Source: G963665405 sp963665405 (GTDB taxonomy: Bacteria; Chloroflexota; Dehalococcoidia; Lucifugimonadales; G963665405). From it: a stretch of 64,000 nucleotides of DNA. How positions within the stretch are numbered: the stretch's first letter is position 1; each line of letters starts with the position of its first letter. Shown piece after piece: positions 18,657 to 28,537 of the stretch. The position numbers and the translations under genes were made by a program. The notes beneath the pieces were generated by a model. The model was not told the DNA's origin, did no database searches, and was given only the letters and a program-made list of their open reading frames with translations. The DNA is taken from assembly GCA_963665405.2 (NCBI GenBank), contig OY762261.2, positions 248,001 through 312,000 of the forward strand. The letters run 5' to 3'.

Positions 18657-18671
18657 CGATGCTCTCCTTTT

Positions 18672-18884
18672 CTATCCACCCGCCACGACCGGAGCCTGGG
18701 ACCAGGCTGAGTGCCACCAGGGTCGCACCGCGGCCGATATTGTGGCGTTCTTCGGGACGGCGTCGGCCAACAGTATGGTTGTGTCATTCGAGGCCCATAG
18801 GGTGACCGTGTTGTCCGAACCGTCCGTCATCGCAGACCCCAGGTCGATGGTGACAGACCGCTGATCCGCGCTTCGAACCTGGAA
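18672..18884 (-). other. In-frame continuation beyond a UGA codon (copy 1)
   Basis: Directly after the stop of the gene at 18885 the same frame stays open for 70 codons. It encodes the rest of the shared C-terminal domain (TIDLGSAMTDGSDNTV, TILLADAVP) and a tail with PWWHSAW, ending at TAG 18672-18674. In the homologue ending at 22531 the stop position is a tryptophan (NGTWFRA). A TGG-to-TGA change or UGA readthrough explains it. The same UGA occurs in the duplicate at 20771. Confidence 0.75.
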
Positions 18885-20054
18885 TCACCTTCCGTTCACG
18901 TTCGCCATCACCAAGGACCTAACCGGGCCGTTTGGACTGATCGTGGGGTATCTCTCCTTTGACGGGATCCCTGTGAGTGGCAGTGTGCGTGAGTCGCGTG
19001 TCAATGTCGCCAACACCGGGTCACAGGTTGAGCTGTTCCCCGCTACGTCGATCGCCTGAATCTCAACTCTAGACCGCTTGCTCTCGTCGATCTTGTCGGC
19101 CACGACCTGGATCACCGCGTTCGTGCCCACAGAGAACGCCGGGATGTTCACCGTCGCGTTGCTCACGACCAGGCCGTTGATCGCGTCGAGGCCGCTGCCC
19201 GCGTCCTCTACCTCGACGAGAAGGTTGGTGGGCGGCGCAGCGTGTGCGATGTTCACGCCGATTACCTCGCACCGGGGTGGAACATCGTCCACCAAAGAAG
19301 CCACTTCAAACCCACTATACCTAACGTGGCTCTGCGAAAAGTTGTAAAACGCTAGCCTGCCATCGCTGAAGCTCCCAGCAATGTCGATCTCTAGAATGTC
19401 GTCCACGAATACCTTCAGGGAAGTGGAGTTGAATTCAAACCTGAAAGCATACTCCCGAAAATCCGTCCAGCCCGTGCTCCCCAGGTTTGTGCCCCGTGCC
19501 AGCTCAGTGAGACCGTTGCTCAGGTCCGAGCAGGCGGGCGAATCGAAGTTAGTATGACCCCAGAACTCGTCCGCGGTGGGAACACCGGAGACTCGAGAGA
19601 CGGCTAGACCTCGTGGCGCGGTGCTTCTGGGAGTACAGGAGGGTGAACCGAAGTCAAAGCCCTGGTTTCCTTGCTTCCAGTCTATAAGGAGGTAATCGGC
19701 CAGGGGGTTTGACGAATCCCCGGGCTCGAACCCCAGCGCAAAGCCTATGAAGTCGTCGTCACCCGTAGTCTCGACCCTGATCTTCCCTTCAACCATGGTG
19801 TTGAAAGCATTGAAGTCGCTATGGAACAAGGTAGGCTGACCGTTCACGCTCTGGAAGACGCTGAGGCCGTCTGGCGCTACAGTCCACACCCCTGGTCCAA
19901 AGCCTGAAACGGCAGGGTAGGACTCTGCTGTCCAAGCAATGAGATCCACCGCAGTAGTTGAGCCCAGTACCCGCCCCTGACCGAAGAACCCGAGAAGCAA
20001 AAGCACGGCGGCCCCGACGATTAACGCGCGGCTTCTTCTGCAGGTATTCACCAT
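18885..20054 (-). CDS. Exported protein with thrombospondin-C-like lectin fold and shared C-terminal domain
   Basis: ATG 20054 is followed by a signal peptide (RALIVGAAVLLLLGFFGQG). Residues about 40-235 resemble a thrombospondin C-terminal/L-type lectin domain: a TTGDDDFIGFALGFEPGDS stretch, then LLIDWKQGNQ and ILEIDIAGSFSDGRLAFYNF. Next is the shared domain from PPRCEVIGVN through NIPAF, KRSRVEIQAIDVAGN and STCDP. The frame stops at UGA after VMANVNGR, although homology continues for 70 codons. Leader peptide and PqqD copy 2 follow. Probably secreted or surface-bound; ligand unknown. The lectin assignment is by motif only. Confidence 0.75.
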   Translation of the reverse strand: MVNTCRRSRALIVGAAVLLLLGFFGQGRVLGSTTAVDLIAWTAESYPAVSGFGPGVWTVAPDGLSVFQSVNGQPTLFHSDFNAFNTMVEGKIRVETTGDDDFIGFALGFEPGDSSNPLADYLLIDWKQGNQGFDFGSPSCTPRSTAPRGLAVSRVSGVPTADEFWGHTNFDSPACSDLSNGLTELARGTNLGSTGWTDFREYAFRFEFNSTSLKVFVDDILEIDIAGSFSDGRLAFYNFSQSHVRYSGFEVASLVDDVPPRCEVIGVNIAHAAPPTNLLVEVEDAGSGLDAINGLVVSNATVNIPAFSVGTNAVIQVVADKIDESKRSRVEIQAIDVAGNSSTCDPVLATLTRDSRTLPLTGIPSKERYPTISPNGPVRSLVMANVNGR

Positions 20055-20073
20055 CGTATTCCTCCTCGATCAC

Positions 20074-20445
20074 CTATCGCACAGGGTTTGGACGGTGCGG
20101 TAAGCGAACCTGTCTCTGGGAATCAGGAGCGTTGCTGGCTCCGGCGGTGACCGACGATAATTGCTCGGCGGGAACGCGTACGAGTAACTTCTCGGAGACC
20201 AGATCCTCGAGTACCTCTTCAACGTCGTCCCGAACGTCCTCGATCGGGGCATCGAACTCCTGGCTAATGATGGCAGCCAGGTCTTCCGAGGACCGGTGGC
20301 CGTCACACAGATCCCAGATCGTCATGCCCACTTCGTTGAGCCCGTAGAACTCGCCAGTCTCCATGTTCACCAGCACGAGCTCGCCGGACACTGTCTGGGT
20401 GATGACGTCGTTGGGTCTTCGGAAAACCTCGGTAGATTCGATCAA
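20074..20445 (-). CDS. PqqD-like RiPP recognition protein, copy 3
   Basis: The 123-residue protein starts at TTG 20445, 16 bases after the third leader peptide. Its first ~75 residues equal copy 2, including GEFYGLNEVGMTIWDLCDG. After that the two copies differ in several positions, and this one has a longer C-terminal extension (RQVRLPHRPNPVR). No kinase gene follows; the next gene downstream is the exported protein at 20054. It would be able to bind either identical peptide copy. Confidence 0.82.
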   Translation of the reverse strand: MIESTEVFRRPNDVITQTVSGELVLVNMETGEFYGLNEVGMTIWDLCDGHRSSEDLAAIISQEFDAPIEDVRDDVEEVLEDLVSEKLLVRVPAEQLSSVTAGASNAPDSQRQVRLPHRPNPVR

Positions 20446-20461
20446 CGAGCACTCCGCTAGT

Positions 20462-20542
20462 CTAGAAGCTGCCCTGGGCCAGGGAGCGCAGCTTCCCGTA
20501 CTTTCGGAGCCTCGGCTTCACATAGGATTTGACGACCTTCAT
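20462..20542 (-). CDS. 26-residue peptide with lasso-type leader motif, copy 3
   Basis: Identical in sequence, ribosome binding site and spacing to copy 2 (18576-18656), as part of the segmental duplication. The motif residues are Y7, P10, L12 and G16, and the end is AQGSF. It lies 16 bases before PqqD copy 3 and follows the exported protein at 20771-22453. Confidence 0.72.
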   Translation of the reverse strand: MKVVKSYVKPRLRKYGKLRSLAQGSF

Positions 20543-20557
20543 CGATGCTCTCCTTTT

Positions 20558-20770
20558 CTATCCACCCGCCACGACCGGAGCCTGGGACCAGGCTGAGTGC
20601 CACCAGGGTCGCACCGCGGCCGATATTGTGGCGTTCTTCGGGACGGCGTCGGCCAACAGTATGGTTGTGTCATTCGAGGCCCATAGGGTGACCGTGTTGT
20701 CCGAACCGTCCGTCATCGCAGACCCCAGGTCGATGGTGACAGACCGCTGATCCGCGCTTCGAACCTGGAA
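20558..20770 (-). other. In-frame continuation beyond a UGA codon (copy 2)
   Basis: As in copy 1, the frame after VMANVNGR-UGA remains open for 70 codons and encodes the end of the shared domain with the PWWHSAW tail. Because both duplicates carry the same UGA, the change predates the duplication, or it is maintained. Confidence 0.75.
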
Positions 20771-22453
20771 TCACCTTCCGTTCACGTTCGCCATCACCAA
20801 GGACCTAACCGGGCCGTTTGGACTGATCGTGAGGTATCTCTCCTTTGACGGGATCCCTGTGAGTGGCAGTGTGCGTGAGTCGCGTGTCAATGTCGCCAAC
20901 ACCGGGTCACAGGTTGAGCTGTTCCCCGCTACGTCGATCGCCTGAATCTCAACTCTAGACCGCTTGCTCTCGTCGATCTTGTCGGCGACCACCTGGATCA
21001 CCGCGTTCGTGCCCACGGAGAACGCCGGGATGTTCACCGTCGCGTTGCTCACGACCAGGCCGTTGATCGCGTCAAGGCCACTACCAGAGTCCTGGACCTC
21101 GACGAGGAGGTTGGTGGGGGGAGCGGCGTGGGCGACGTTGACACCGATCACCTCGCAACGAGGTGGGGTGGTGTCGCCTGCGCGTGGGTTCACCGTAGTT
21201 TCGATTTCCACCGTGTTGTTTCCGGTGTTGGGGTCGAACTGGCCACCCTCGACCGTCGCCGGGTTGGTTAGCGGCCCAGCGGTCGCCGCACCCACGGTGA
21301 CCACGATGATCACCTGCGCCGTGTCGCCTGGTGGGATATCCGGCACATCGCAGACGATGGGGTTACCAGCGATGTTGCAGCCCGCGCTCGCCGAGTCGAC
21401 CGTTACTCCGGGTGGGAGGGAATCTGTCACCGTGACTCCCGTCGCGGTTAGATCGGAGTGGTTGGTGACCATTATGGTGTACGTCAGCTGCTCGCCGGCG
21501 GTCACAGGGTCCGGGGAGGCGGTCTTGTCGATGGACAGGTCGACCCTCTCCACTGCAAGGGGACAGGTGCCCGCCTCGACCTCGAAAGCCTCGTACAAGC
21601 TATTGAAAGCGTATTTTGCCAGTATGGCCTCATTCGGCGCGTACGTGACGGGGTCGCAAGTCAGGTCTTCCACCCAGGCGCTTGGCGACAGCGCCACGAA
21701 CTGGGCTAAGAAGTCGCCGGTTGTCTTGTCAACCCTTCTGATTTCGTTGAAAAGGGGGCGGCCGACGTAGAGAGTGTTGCCGGCACCGATCACCACACCG
21801 CTGATGTTGCCATCGGCGACCCCGGCGGCGTTCTTTGGCACGACAGTGTTCATAAGCGTCCCCAGAGGCGGATTCGGCGGATTGCCCGGGTTGAACGCGG
21901 TCCCTAGCGAGAACTGCCACACGCAGCAGACCTGGTCTGGACTGTAGTACAGGGTGTCGTCATTACCGTCGTATGCAAGACCGTCTATGATGGAGCTCCC
22001 CCCTACGTTGGGGTTGAACTGGAACACCGCCAGTGCGTCACCGGTAACCATCGGATCGCCGATATCGATCAGCCATACTGTGTTGCTGTCGGCTCCCCAG
22101 ACCTTTCCGCGATTGGGATCCCATGCAACTCCGCTGATCCTGATGAGGGTCCCAGAGCCGTCTTTGACAGTCTTGGAGGCAACGAGGGTCGCGCCACCGC
22201 CCCCGCCGGCCGGCGGTGAATAGATCCGCAAGGTGCTGCTGCCCCAGCCTCCGCCAGACAGCGGGGCAATGTAGTAGGTACCGTCGAATGTACCACCGAC
22301 CGACTGGCCACCATTGCCAGTGAGGTCCACGGTTCCCAGTGGATCACCGGGGGCGGCAAGGACGGGCTCCGATCCCACGGTGGTCGCCAACCACACCATG
22401 ACGCCGAGGAACACCACCGCCGGAATACGCCGGATAGATCTGGAAGTCACCAT
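20771..22453 (-). CDS. Exported DUF11-type protein with shared C-terminal domain
   Basis: ATG 22453 (after GGGGGTGG) starts a signal peptide (RRIPAVVFLGVMVWLATTVG then EPVLA). The upstream frame to 22576 overlaps the preceding gene's end and lacks a signal. Residues about 35-290 are propeller-like (GVAWDPNRGKVWGADSN, IIDGLAYDGNDDTLYYS). Residues about 305-425 form a DUF11 repeat (VDLSIDKTASPDPVTAGEQL, VTVDSASAGC). Then comes the shared PPRCEVIGVN domain, stopped by the same UGA after VMANVNGR. It is probably cell-surface or extracellular. Peptide copy 3 and PqqD copy 3 follow. Confidence 0.8.
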   Translation of the reverse strand: MVTSRSIRRIPAVVFLGVMVWLATTVGSEPVLAAPGDPLGTVDLTGNGGQSVGGTFDGTYYIAPLSGGGWGSSTLRIYSPPAGGGGGATLVASKTVKDGSGTLIRISGVAWDPNRGKVWGADSNTVWLIDIGDPMVTGDALAVFQFNPNVGGSSIIDGLAYDGNDDTLYYSPDQVCCVWQFSLGTAFNPGNPPNPPLGTLMNTVVPKNAAGVADGNISGVVIGAGNTLYVGRPLFNEIRRVDKTTGDFLAQFVALSPSAWVEDLTCDPVTYAPNEAILAKYAFNSLYEAFEVEAGTCPLAVERVDLSIDKTASPDPVTAGEQLTYTIMVTNHSDLTATGVTVTDSLPPGVTVDSASAGCNIAGNPIVCDVPDIPPGDTAQVIIVVTVGAATAGPLTNPATVEGGQFDPNTGNNTVEIETTVNPRAGDTTPPRCEVIGVNVAHAAPPTNLLVEVQDSGSGLDAINGLVVSNATVNIPAFSVGTNAVIQVVADKIDESKRSRVEIQAIDVAGNSSTCDPVLATLTRDSRTLPLTGIPSKERYLTISPNGPVRSLVMANVNGR

Positions 22454-22530
22454 CCACCCCCTTGTATGGGCCCCGATGTATGGGCTCCGATACTTACGTG
22501 GCCAGACTGTCGGCAGAGTGCCGAAAGGGG

Positions 22531-25500
22531 TCAACCACCCCAGCTCCCGACCAGCCACCACTGTGACTGCCACCATGGCGGCGCCACAGGTAGTCGTCTT
22601 CCGACCGTCGGAGCTACGTCCGACAGAAGAACCGTGGCGTCCCCGAAGCTCCGGATCGCAACCGTGTTATCCGAACCATCCGACATCGCCGTTCCCAGGT
22701 CGATCGTCACGGTCTGTCCATCGTCGGTCTGAGCCCGGAACCACGTCCCGTTCACAGACGCCATCACCACCACCCGCTCCTGACCGTTGGGACTGACGGT
22801 GAGGTACCTCTCCTGAGATCGGACGTCCCTCACCAAGAGCATGCCCGACTCTCGCGTTATCGTTGCCAACACCGGGTCACAGGTTGAGCTGTTCCCCGCT
22901 ACGTCGATCGCCTGAATCTCGAGTCTAGACCTCTTACCCTCGTCGATCTTGTCGGCCACGACCTGGATCACCGCGTTCGTGCCCACCGGGAACGCCAGGA
23001 TATTCACCACAGCGTTGTTGACTACCAAGCCGTTGATCGCATCAAGGCCGCTTCCGGTGTCCTGCACCTCGACGAGGAGGTTGGTGGGAGGCGCAGCGTG
23101 TGCGATGTTCACGCCGATGACCTCACAGCGCGGCGGCGTGGTGTCCCCCGGAGCGGGAGCCGACCCGAGCACCAACCCCGAGTTGTGGATGTTGTTGCTT
23201 TCGTCACACTCGTTGGTGGATCCCACAAGTCCTCCCGCATCGTCCGCCGATACCCAGATGGTTCCGGCCGTAGTGGTGCCCGCCGGGAGGCTTAGGGTGA
23301 CGTCCTCGAATTGGCCGGGTTGGAGCGCTACAGTCGTGTTAACGACCCCAAGGAGCGTCCCTCCGGACGAAGGATCGCCATCGTAGAAGGCTACGGGTAC
23401 GCCCGCGCCAACCACGTTGGCCCCGCCATTGCCGATTCTGGCCGTGATCAGCGGGTCCCCAGGTACGAAGCTGATCCTCAAGAAGGAGGCGGTCAGGTCC
23501 GGTGACGCGAGCACAGAGCCCGCTGTCTGCACGTTCTGCCGGAAGTTGTTGAACGTCTCCCAGTTGTTGGCCTCGACCGTGGGAATCGTGCCGTCGTCGT
23601 TCACGTTAGTGATGTGGTAGGTGTGCTGGTTCCAGATCCGGCGGGTGGTCACCCAGCTGTCGGAGGCATCACCGTAGACGAAGATCCCTTGCTGTGGCCC
23701 CTTACCGCAGTTGTTGTTGGCCACGGCCACGATCTCAGCGTTACCGTCGGCGTCCACATCCGCGACCACCGGGTACTCGTGCCATGTGCACGAGCTCAAA
23801 AGAGTCTGGAAAAGGATGGTGCCGTCGAACCCCTTGTAGATGTACAGCCTGATCTCATCGCTGTACACGACCTCGGCGGCCCCATCTCCATCGAAGTCGA
23901 AAACGGAAGAGCCCGTGCGGTTGGAGCTGAAATCTTGCGTTACGGCCGTCCATTTCACCGTCCCGTCGGTCTCGAACACCACGTAACGCGATGCTCCTGC
24001 AATTCCGATCTCGGGCTCCCCATCGCTATCGTAGTCGGCCACCGTAGGCGGGCCGCCGGTGCCTCCCCCAGGGATCGCGACGGGTCCCCACTTGACCGTT
24101 CCGTCATGCTCCAGTAGTCGCACCTGTCCGCCGGACACCAGGACGATCTCCGGGAACGGGTCATCGTCAAAGTTGCCGATGGCTCCGTGACCGTCGGGAA
24201 GGCCACCTGCCAATGGATGCCGCCCGCAGCCGTGTAAGCGGTGTTTCCGGCCACAACCTCTGGACTGCCATCCATGTTCAAGTCTGCCACGAACGACAGA
24301 GGAAATTGTCCGATGCCGCCCCGACCACCGGTACCCGTCCAGCGGATGGTGCCGTCAGCGCTATTAATGACCTGGCGTCCCATTACGATCTCCGGCGTGC
24401 CGTCTCCGTCCAGGTCAGCTATAGAAGGTGCTCCCCAGTTGATCGGTTCCAGGAACGGGCTGCGCCACTTGAAAGTTCCGTCGTGCTCGAAGGCGATCAG
24501 CCGGCTCCCCGTGCTGTCCGACGCGATGATCTCGGGGCGGCCGTCGCCGTCTATGTCGGCTACCGCGATCGAGGCAGCAGTGTTGATGCGTAACGACAGG
24601 TCTGAAACCGTGAAGAGCTCGGTGCCATCGTTACCATTCAGCGCCCGAAGGAAGCCAACCTCGACGTTTGCACCACCCGTCGAGGCCGTCGCGCCGAACA
24701 CGACGTCTGGAATTCCGTCGTCGTTGAGATCGATGACGCTCGGGGTGTTCATTACGTTGAGGGCGGTTGGCCGGACCGAGGAGCTGGTCCACGACCATTC
24801 GAGGACAGGGTCGAAAGACCCCACCGGCGGCGCGAACTCGCAGAGCAGTCCGGTGTTGGAGTAGTTGTTGTCCTCCCTGGATTCTGCGATCACGTCGCCG
24901 CTGTCAACGAAGGCGTAGATCAGGTTGTCTCTGAAGTCCACCGTTCCGGACACCGCCGCATTGACCATCACCGTGGCACCGGCGGCGAGCCCGCTCCGTG
25001 TGGTGCTCCCCAGAACGTCGTCCACAGCAGATTCGAACGTGCCGTTTGCGTTAACGTCCTCGAAGAACGTGATGGTAAAGAGGCCGACAGCCGCTGCAGC
25101 TCCCTGGTTGGTGATGTCGGCCATAATCGTGCCTGAGATCGCCAGGGTCTGGAAGTCACCGGTCACGCTAGAGCGGTCAACGAGGTCAACGACGAGGTCC
25201 ACTTCGAAGTCGACGCAGTCAGCGATGCCATCGCCGTCAGAGTCGCCGAACCCCTCATCGATCGATCCGTCCAGATCGTTGTCCACTCCATCGCACTCTT
25301 CTGGCGTGGAGGCGGCGTTCAGAGGGTCGGAACCCGCCGCGATCTCGTCTGCGTCGCTGACGCCGTCGTTGTCGTCGTCGGGGTCCACGCAGTCGGCTAT
25401 CCCGTCACCGTCCGTGTCCAAGAAGCCCTCATCGATCGATCCGTCCAGATCGTTGTCCACTCCATCGCACTCTTCTGGCGTGGAGGCGGCGTTCAGAGGG

Positions 25501-28229
25501 TCGGAACCCGCCGCGATCTCGTCTGCGTCGCTGATGCCGTCGTTGTCGTCGTCGGGGTCCACGCAGTCGGCTATCCCGTCACCGTCCGTGTCCACGAAGC
25601 CCTCATCGATCGATCCGTCCAGGTCGTTGTCCACTCCATCGCACACCTCGGGGAGCGAGCCCGGGTCCAACGGATCGGAGCCGAGAGCGATCTCGTCTGC
25701 GTCGCTGACGCCGTCGTTGTCGTCGTCGGGGTCCACGCAGTCGGCTATCCCGTCCCCGTCCGTGTCCACGAAGCCCTCATCGATCGATCCGTCCAGGTCG
25801 TTGTCCACTCCATCGCACACCTCGGGGAGCGAGGCCGGGTCCAACGGATCGGAGCCGAGAGCGATCTCGTCTGCGTCGCTGACGCCATCGTTGTCGTCGT
25901 CGGGGTCCACGCAGTCGGCTATCCCGTCCCCGTCCGTGTCCACGAAGCCCTCATCGATCGATCCGTCCAGGTCGTTGTCCACGCCATCGCATTCTTCTGG
26001 CGTGGAGGCGGCGTTCAGAGGGTCGGAACCCGCCGCGATCTCGTCTGCGTCGCTGACGCCGTCGTTGTCGTCGTCGGGGTCCACGCAGTCGGCTATCCCG
26101 TCACCGTCCGTGTCCAAGAAGCCCTCATCGATCGATCCGTCCAGGTCGTTGTCGACTCCATCGCACACCTCGGCGCTGGGCGGGACGTCCAGAGTGCTAG
26201 GATCGCAATCGTCGTCCTTACCGTTGCCGACGATCTCGGCCGCTCCGGGGTTCACAGCGGGGTCGGCATCGTCGCAGTCGGCGTTGGCGTTGGCGTTCCA
26301 AAGGTCACCGTCTAGGTCAACATCGAGCACCTGAACCGCCCACGAATTCGTCACCGAGCCACCCAACGGATCGTCGTCAGTCGCCGTGATCTGGATCAGG
26401 TGCATACCTATATCAGCGCCTGTCGGCATATAGTTGAAAGGGCTGCCAGTGGCAGATGAGACATCGTCGACGAACCACTCGTTGGAAACTGTGTCGCCGT
26501 CGGGATCCGACGTGACGACACTAAGCGCGAGCGTACCGCCAACCTCCACCGTGGGGCCCTGGTCCGTCGGCAGGAAGCTGTCTATGTTGGGAGGACTGTT
26601 GACGTTGGTAATCACGATCGGAGCGTAGTCGACGTCCTGCAGCCCGCCGGTGTTGGTGACCTTGAGGCCTATTAGGCCCTGGAAGGCCTGGCTGAAGGCC
26701 AGGGACGGAGACGCGCTGCTGACGGCGTCATCGAACACCCCGTCGCCGTCCAGATCCCATTCAAATAAGGTTATGCTCCCGCTCGTTGGCGTCGAGCCGG
26801 TGCCGTCGAAGGCTATGAGCGACCCCTCGGTACCGGTGTAGGGTCCGCCCGCGTCGGCCACCGGGAAGTCGAGCGTTAGGGACTCGGCCAACAGATCGGT
26901 AATGACGGGCCCCATGTCGGTCACCAGGGTTGCCAGGTTGGTCGCAAGGGACGTGTTGGCCGTCTGGATGTCGCTGAGCACCGTCAGCGCGGCGGCCTTG
27001 CTGAACGTGCTGAAGTCGAGCCCCGTCAGGAGCGTCTCGGCGTCGTCGATATCCGCCTGCGACAAACCGAGATTTGCGGCCTCCCTCAGCTGCTCTGCGG
27101 TGAAGCCGGAGCCTGATATCTGGTCAATAAGGGCCTGCATGTCCGTGGCTATGGTGTCGAAGTCGCGAGTGTCGGCGGTGAGTGCAGCGCTCAGAGCCGC
27201 AAGCGCTGCGTTGGTGTCTGGAAGCTGCGATGACAAGGCGGTCGAGTAGTCGACGATCTTGTTGGCGTGGAACAACGCCCAGTCGGCGTTGCTCGCGTTA
27301 TCCGCTCCCTGGTAGCGCTCGAGAGATCGCAGCAACCCCTGCGTCAGCGCGCTCTCGTTGCTCACGGTGGTGCCCAGCGCTGCGAACGCGATCTTGAGCG
27401 GGTCCCCGCTCTGAGGGTCTATTACCTCTCGTCCCTCCAGAGGCGTGATCTGGTCGAAGCTAGGGTCTGGTGGGTCTGCCGCAATGCCCCCGTAATGCAT
27501 GGAGGTGTTAATTAGGAGCCCCAGTGTCGCGGCCGTTGGGTCGCCGAACGCCGCGATGAACGACTTCTGAAAGGCGTACAGGAACGCGTCAACCGGGTCG
27601 GTCAGGGCCCCCAGAATCGATATCGCCTCGGCCAGGTCGAACAGGTTCTTGTAGTTGGCATGCGTGGCAGCCCATTGAGCCTGCTGGGTGGCAGCGTCGG
27701 CCTTCAACGCCGCGATCGATGGAAGGGTAGGTACGCCGGCCGGAACGCTGACCGTGAAGGCGGGCGACCGGAACGTATCCTGGCCAGGCGTGAAGCTGCC
27801 GTCCTGGCAGGCATCCTCAACTATGGCATATGTGCCGGTCCCGAGAGTTCCGCTGGGCTTCGTAATTCCTATGAGTTCGTCAATGAATGCTGCCCCCGCG
27901 AGAAAAGCTGTGATCGTGTTCGGGGCGCCCCCGCCCGCATCCACCAGGGGACCCGCTGCCCCCGAGAATGGGTGAAGGACGATGTAGATGTTGGAGGAGG
28001 GAGTGAAGCCGAAACCGGTTTCGCAGGTGCCTCCGGTCAGTTGGCCGAGCTCGATGATAATCTGCTCATTTGCGCCGAAGCTCGTCTTGTTGAGGAGGAA
28101 GGTCCCGACGTTGGCCTCGGCCGTCTCCGTGCCTCCCAGATTGACCCAAAACAGGGTAAGCGCCAGGAGAATGGCCACCCCGAGTGACAGGCTGAGCCGC
28201 TTGGAGCTGCGAGAATAACTACCTAACAC
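22531..28229 (-). pseudogene. Giant multidomain exported protein with one frameshift
   Basis: From ATG 28229 a signal peptide (LSLGVAILLALTLFWVNLGG) leads into an unknown helical region to about residue 475, then a PKD-like domain (PVADAGGPYTGTEGSLIAFD) and a cadherin-like stretch. Six thrombospondin-type-3/calcium-binding units follow, then a CARDB-like domain (VIAESREDNNYSNTG) and FG-GAP/VCBS repeats (SIADLDGDGTPEIVMG). Near 24190-24210 one base is missing: WQVA must join GLPDGHGAIGNF in another frame, which runs on through more FG-GAP, CARDB and the shared PPRCEVIGVN domain to 22531. Repaired, it is about 1,900 residues. Its tail PPWWQSQWW resembles the readthrough tails. No peptide gene follows directly. 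Confidence 0.8.
25219..26175 (-). repeat. 174-bp tandem repeats encoding calcium-binding units
   Basis: Six units (the last partial) with an exact period of 174 bases encode 58-residue blocks of the form CDGVDNDLDGSIDEGF, DTDGDGIADCVDPDDDNDG, SDADEI. These are thrombospondin-type-3-like, aspartate-rich calcium-binding repeats. Neighbouring units are nearly identical, so the copy number may vary between strains. This is coding repeat DNA, not a CRISPR array. Confidence 0.93.
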
Positions 28230-28455
28230 AGGTCCCCTCCCACCAAATCAGCGTCGCCCACGGCCCCGCGGGTCCGCGCTTTGATCAACCCTAAAGGCTA
28301 CTTCTACCATCTAGACGGCGGACGGACGACGTTTGCGCGGTTATGTTTGAGGTAGGCTTTGGGAAGGTTTCGGTTAGGATCCCGGGCGGTGGCACCAGTA
28401 AGTGGCCATGCAGAACCAAATCCGCCTCAGTAGAGGTCAAGAGTCGGAGGCAATG

Positions 28456-28537
28456 ATGGCACTAAAATCACAGATACGAGAAGCCGATACTTGTGCGGCA
28501 CGGTCTGCTGAGGAAGTTGACGAAGTTCAGCTGGTAG
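28456..28537 (+). pseudogene. Leader-type peptide gene, copy 4, with 1-nt insertion
   Basis: The frame RYEKPILVRHG ... LTKFSW, nearly the same as peptide copy 1, ends at TAG 28535-28537 but has no start codon in frame. ATG 28456 lies five bases after GGAGG. The distance from it to the stop is 82 bases, one more than the 81 of the other copies. Removing one A from the AAAA run at 28464-28467 gives 26 residues with Y at position 7. It is therefore the fourth copy, either broken or affected by a homopolymer base-calling error. It is divergent from the giant gene at 28229. Confidence 0.75.

Larger units (their letters stand above)
18286..19260. repeat. Segmental duplication, left copy
   Basis: About 975 bases here recur at 20172-21146 with a constant offset of 1886 and very few differences in the stretches compared (for example GTGGGGTAT against GTGAGGTAT near 18945). 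The repeat holds most of pqqD, the whole leader peptide gene, the UGA-interrupted tail and the end of the exported protein's C-terminal domain. It ends where the different N-terminal domains begin, so a new N-terminal module sits on a duplicated 3' unit. The limits were set by eye and may be off by tens of bases. Confidence 0.85.
20172..21146. repeat. Segmental duplication, right copy
   Basis: Second copy of the unit described at 18286-19260 (offset 1886, same orientation). Direct repeats of this length and identity could recombine and delete or amplify the intervening gene. Confidence 0.85.

Noticed and set aside
18885..22453. Genetic code with UGA as tryptophan
   Set aside because: Many intact genes here end in TGA at the expected place (for example several istB/istA-type and operon overlaps), so a general reassignment does not fit; the two UGA sites are copies of one event.
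25219..26175. CRISPR array
   Set aside because: The repeats are 174 bp, in frame and encode a calcium-binding protein; there are no spacers.
24925..26334. 469-codon plus-strand frame rich in serine and proline
   Set aside because: It lies exactly opposite the Asp-rich 174-bp repeats; its composition is a mirror of them and it has no domain of its own.
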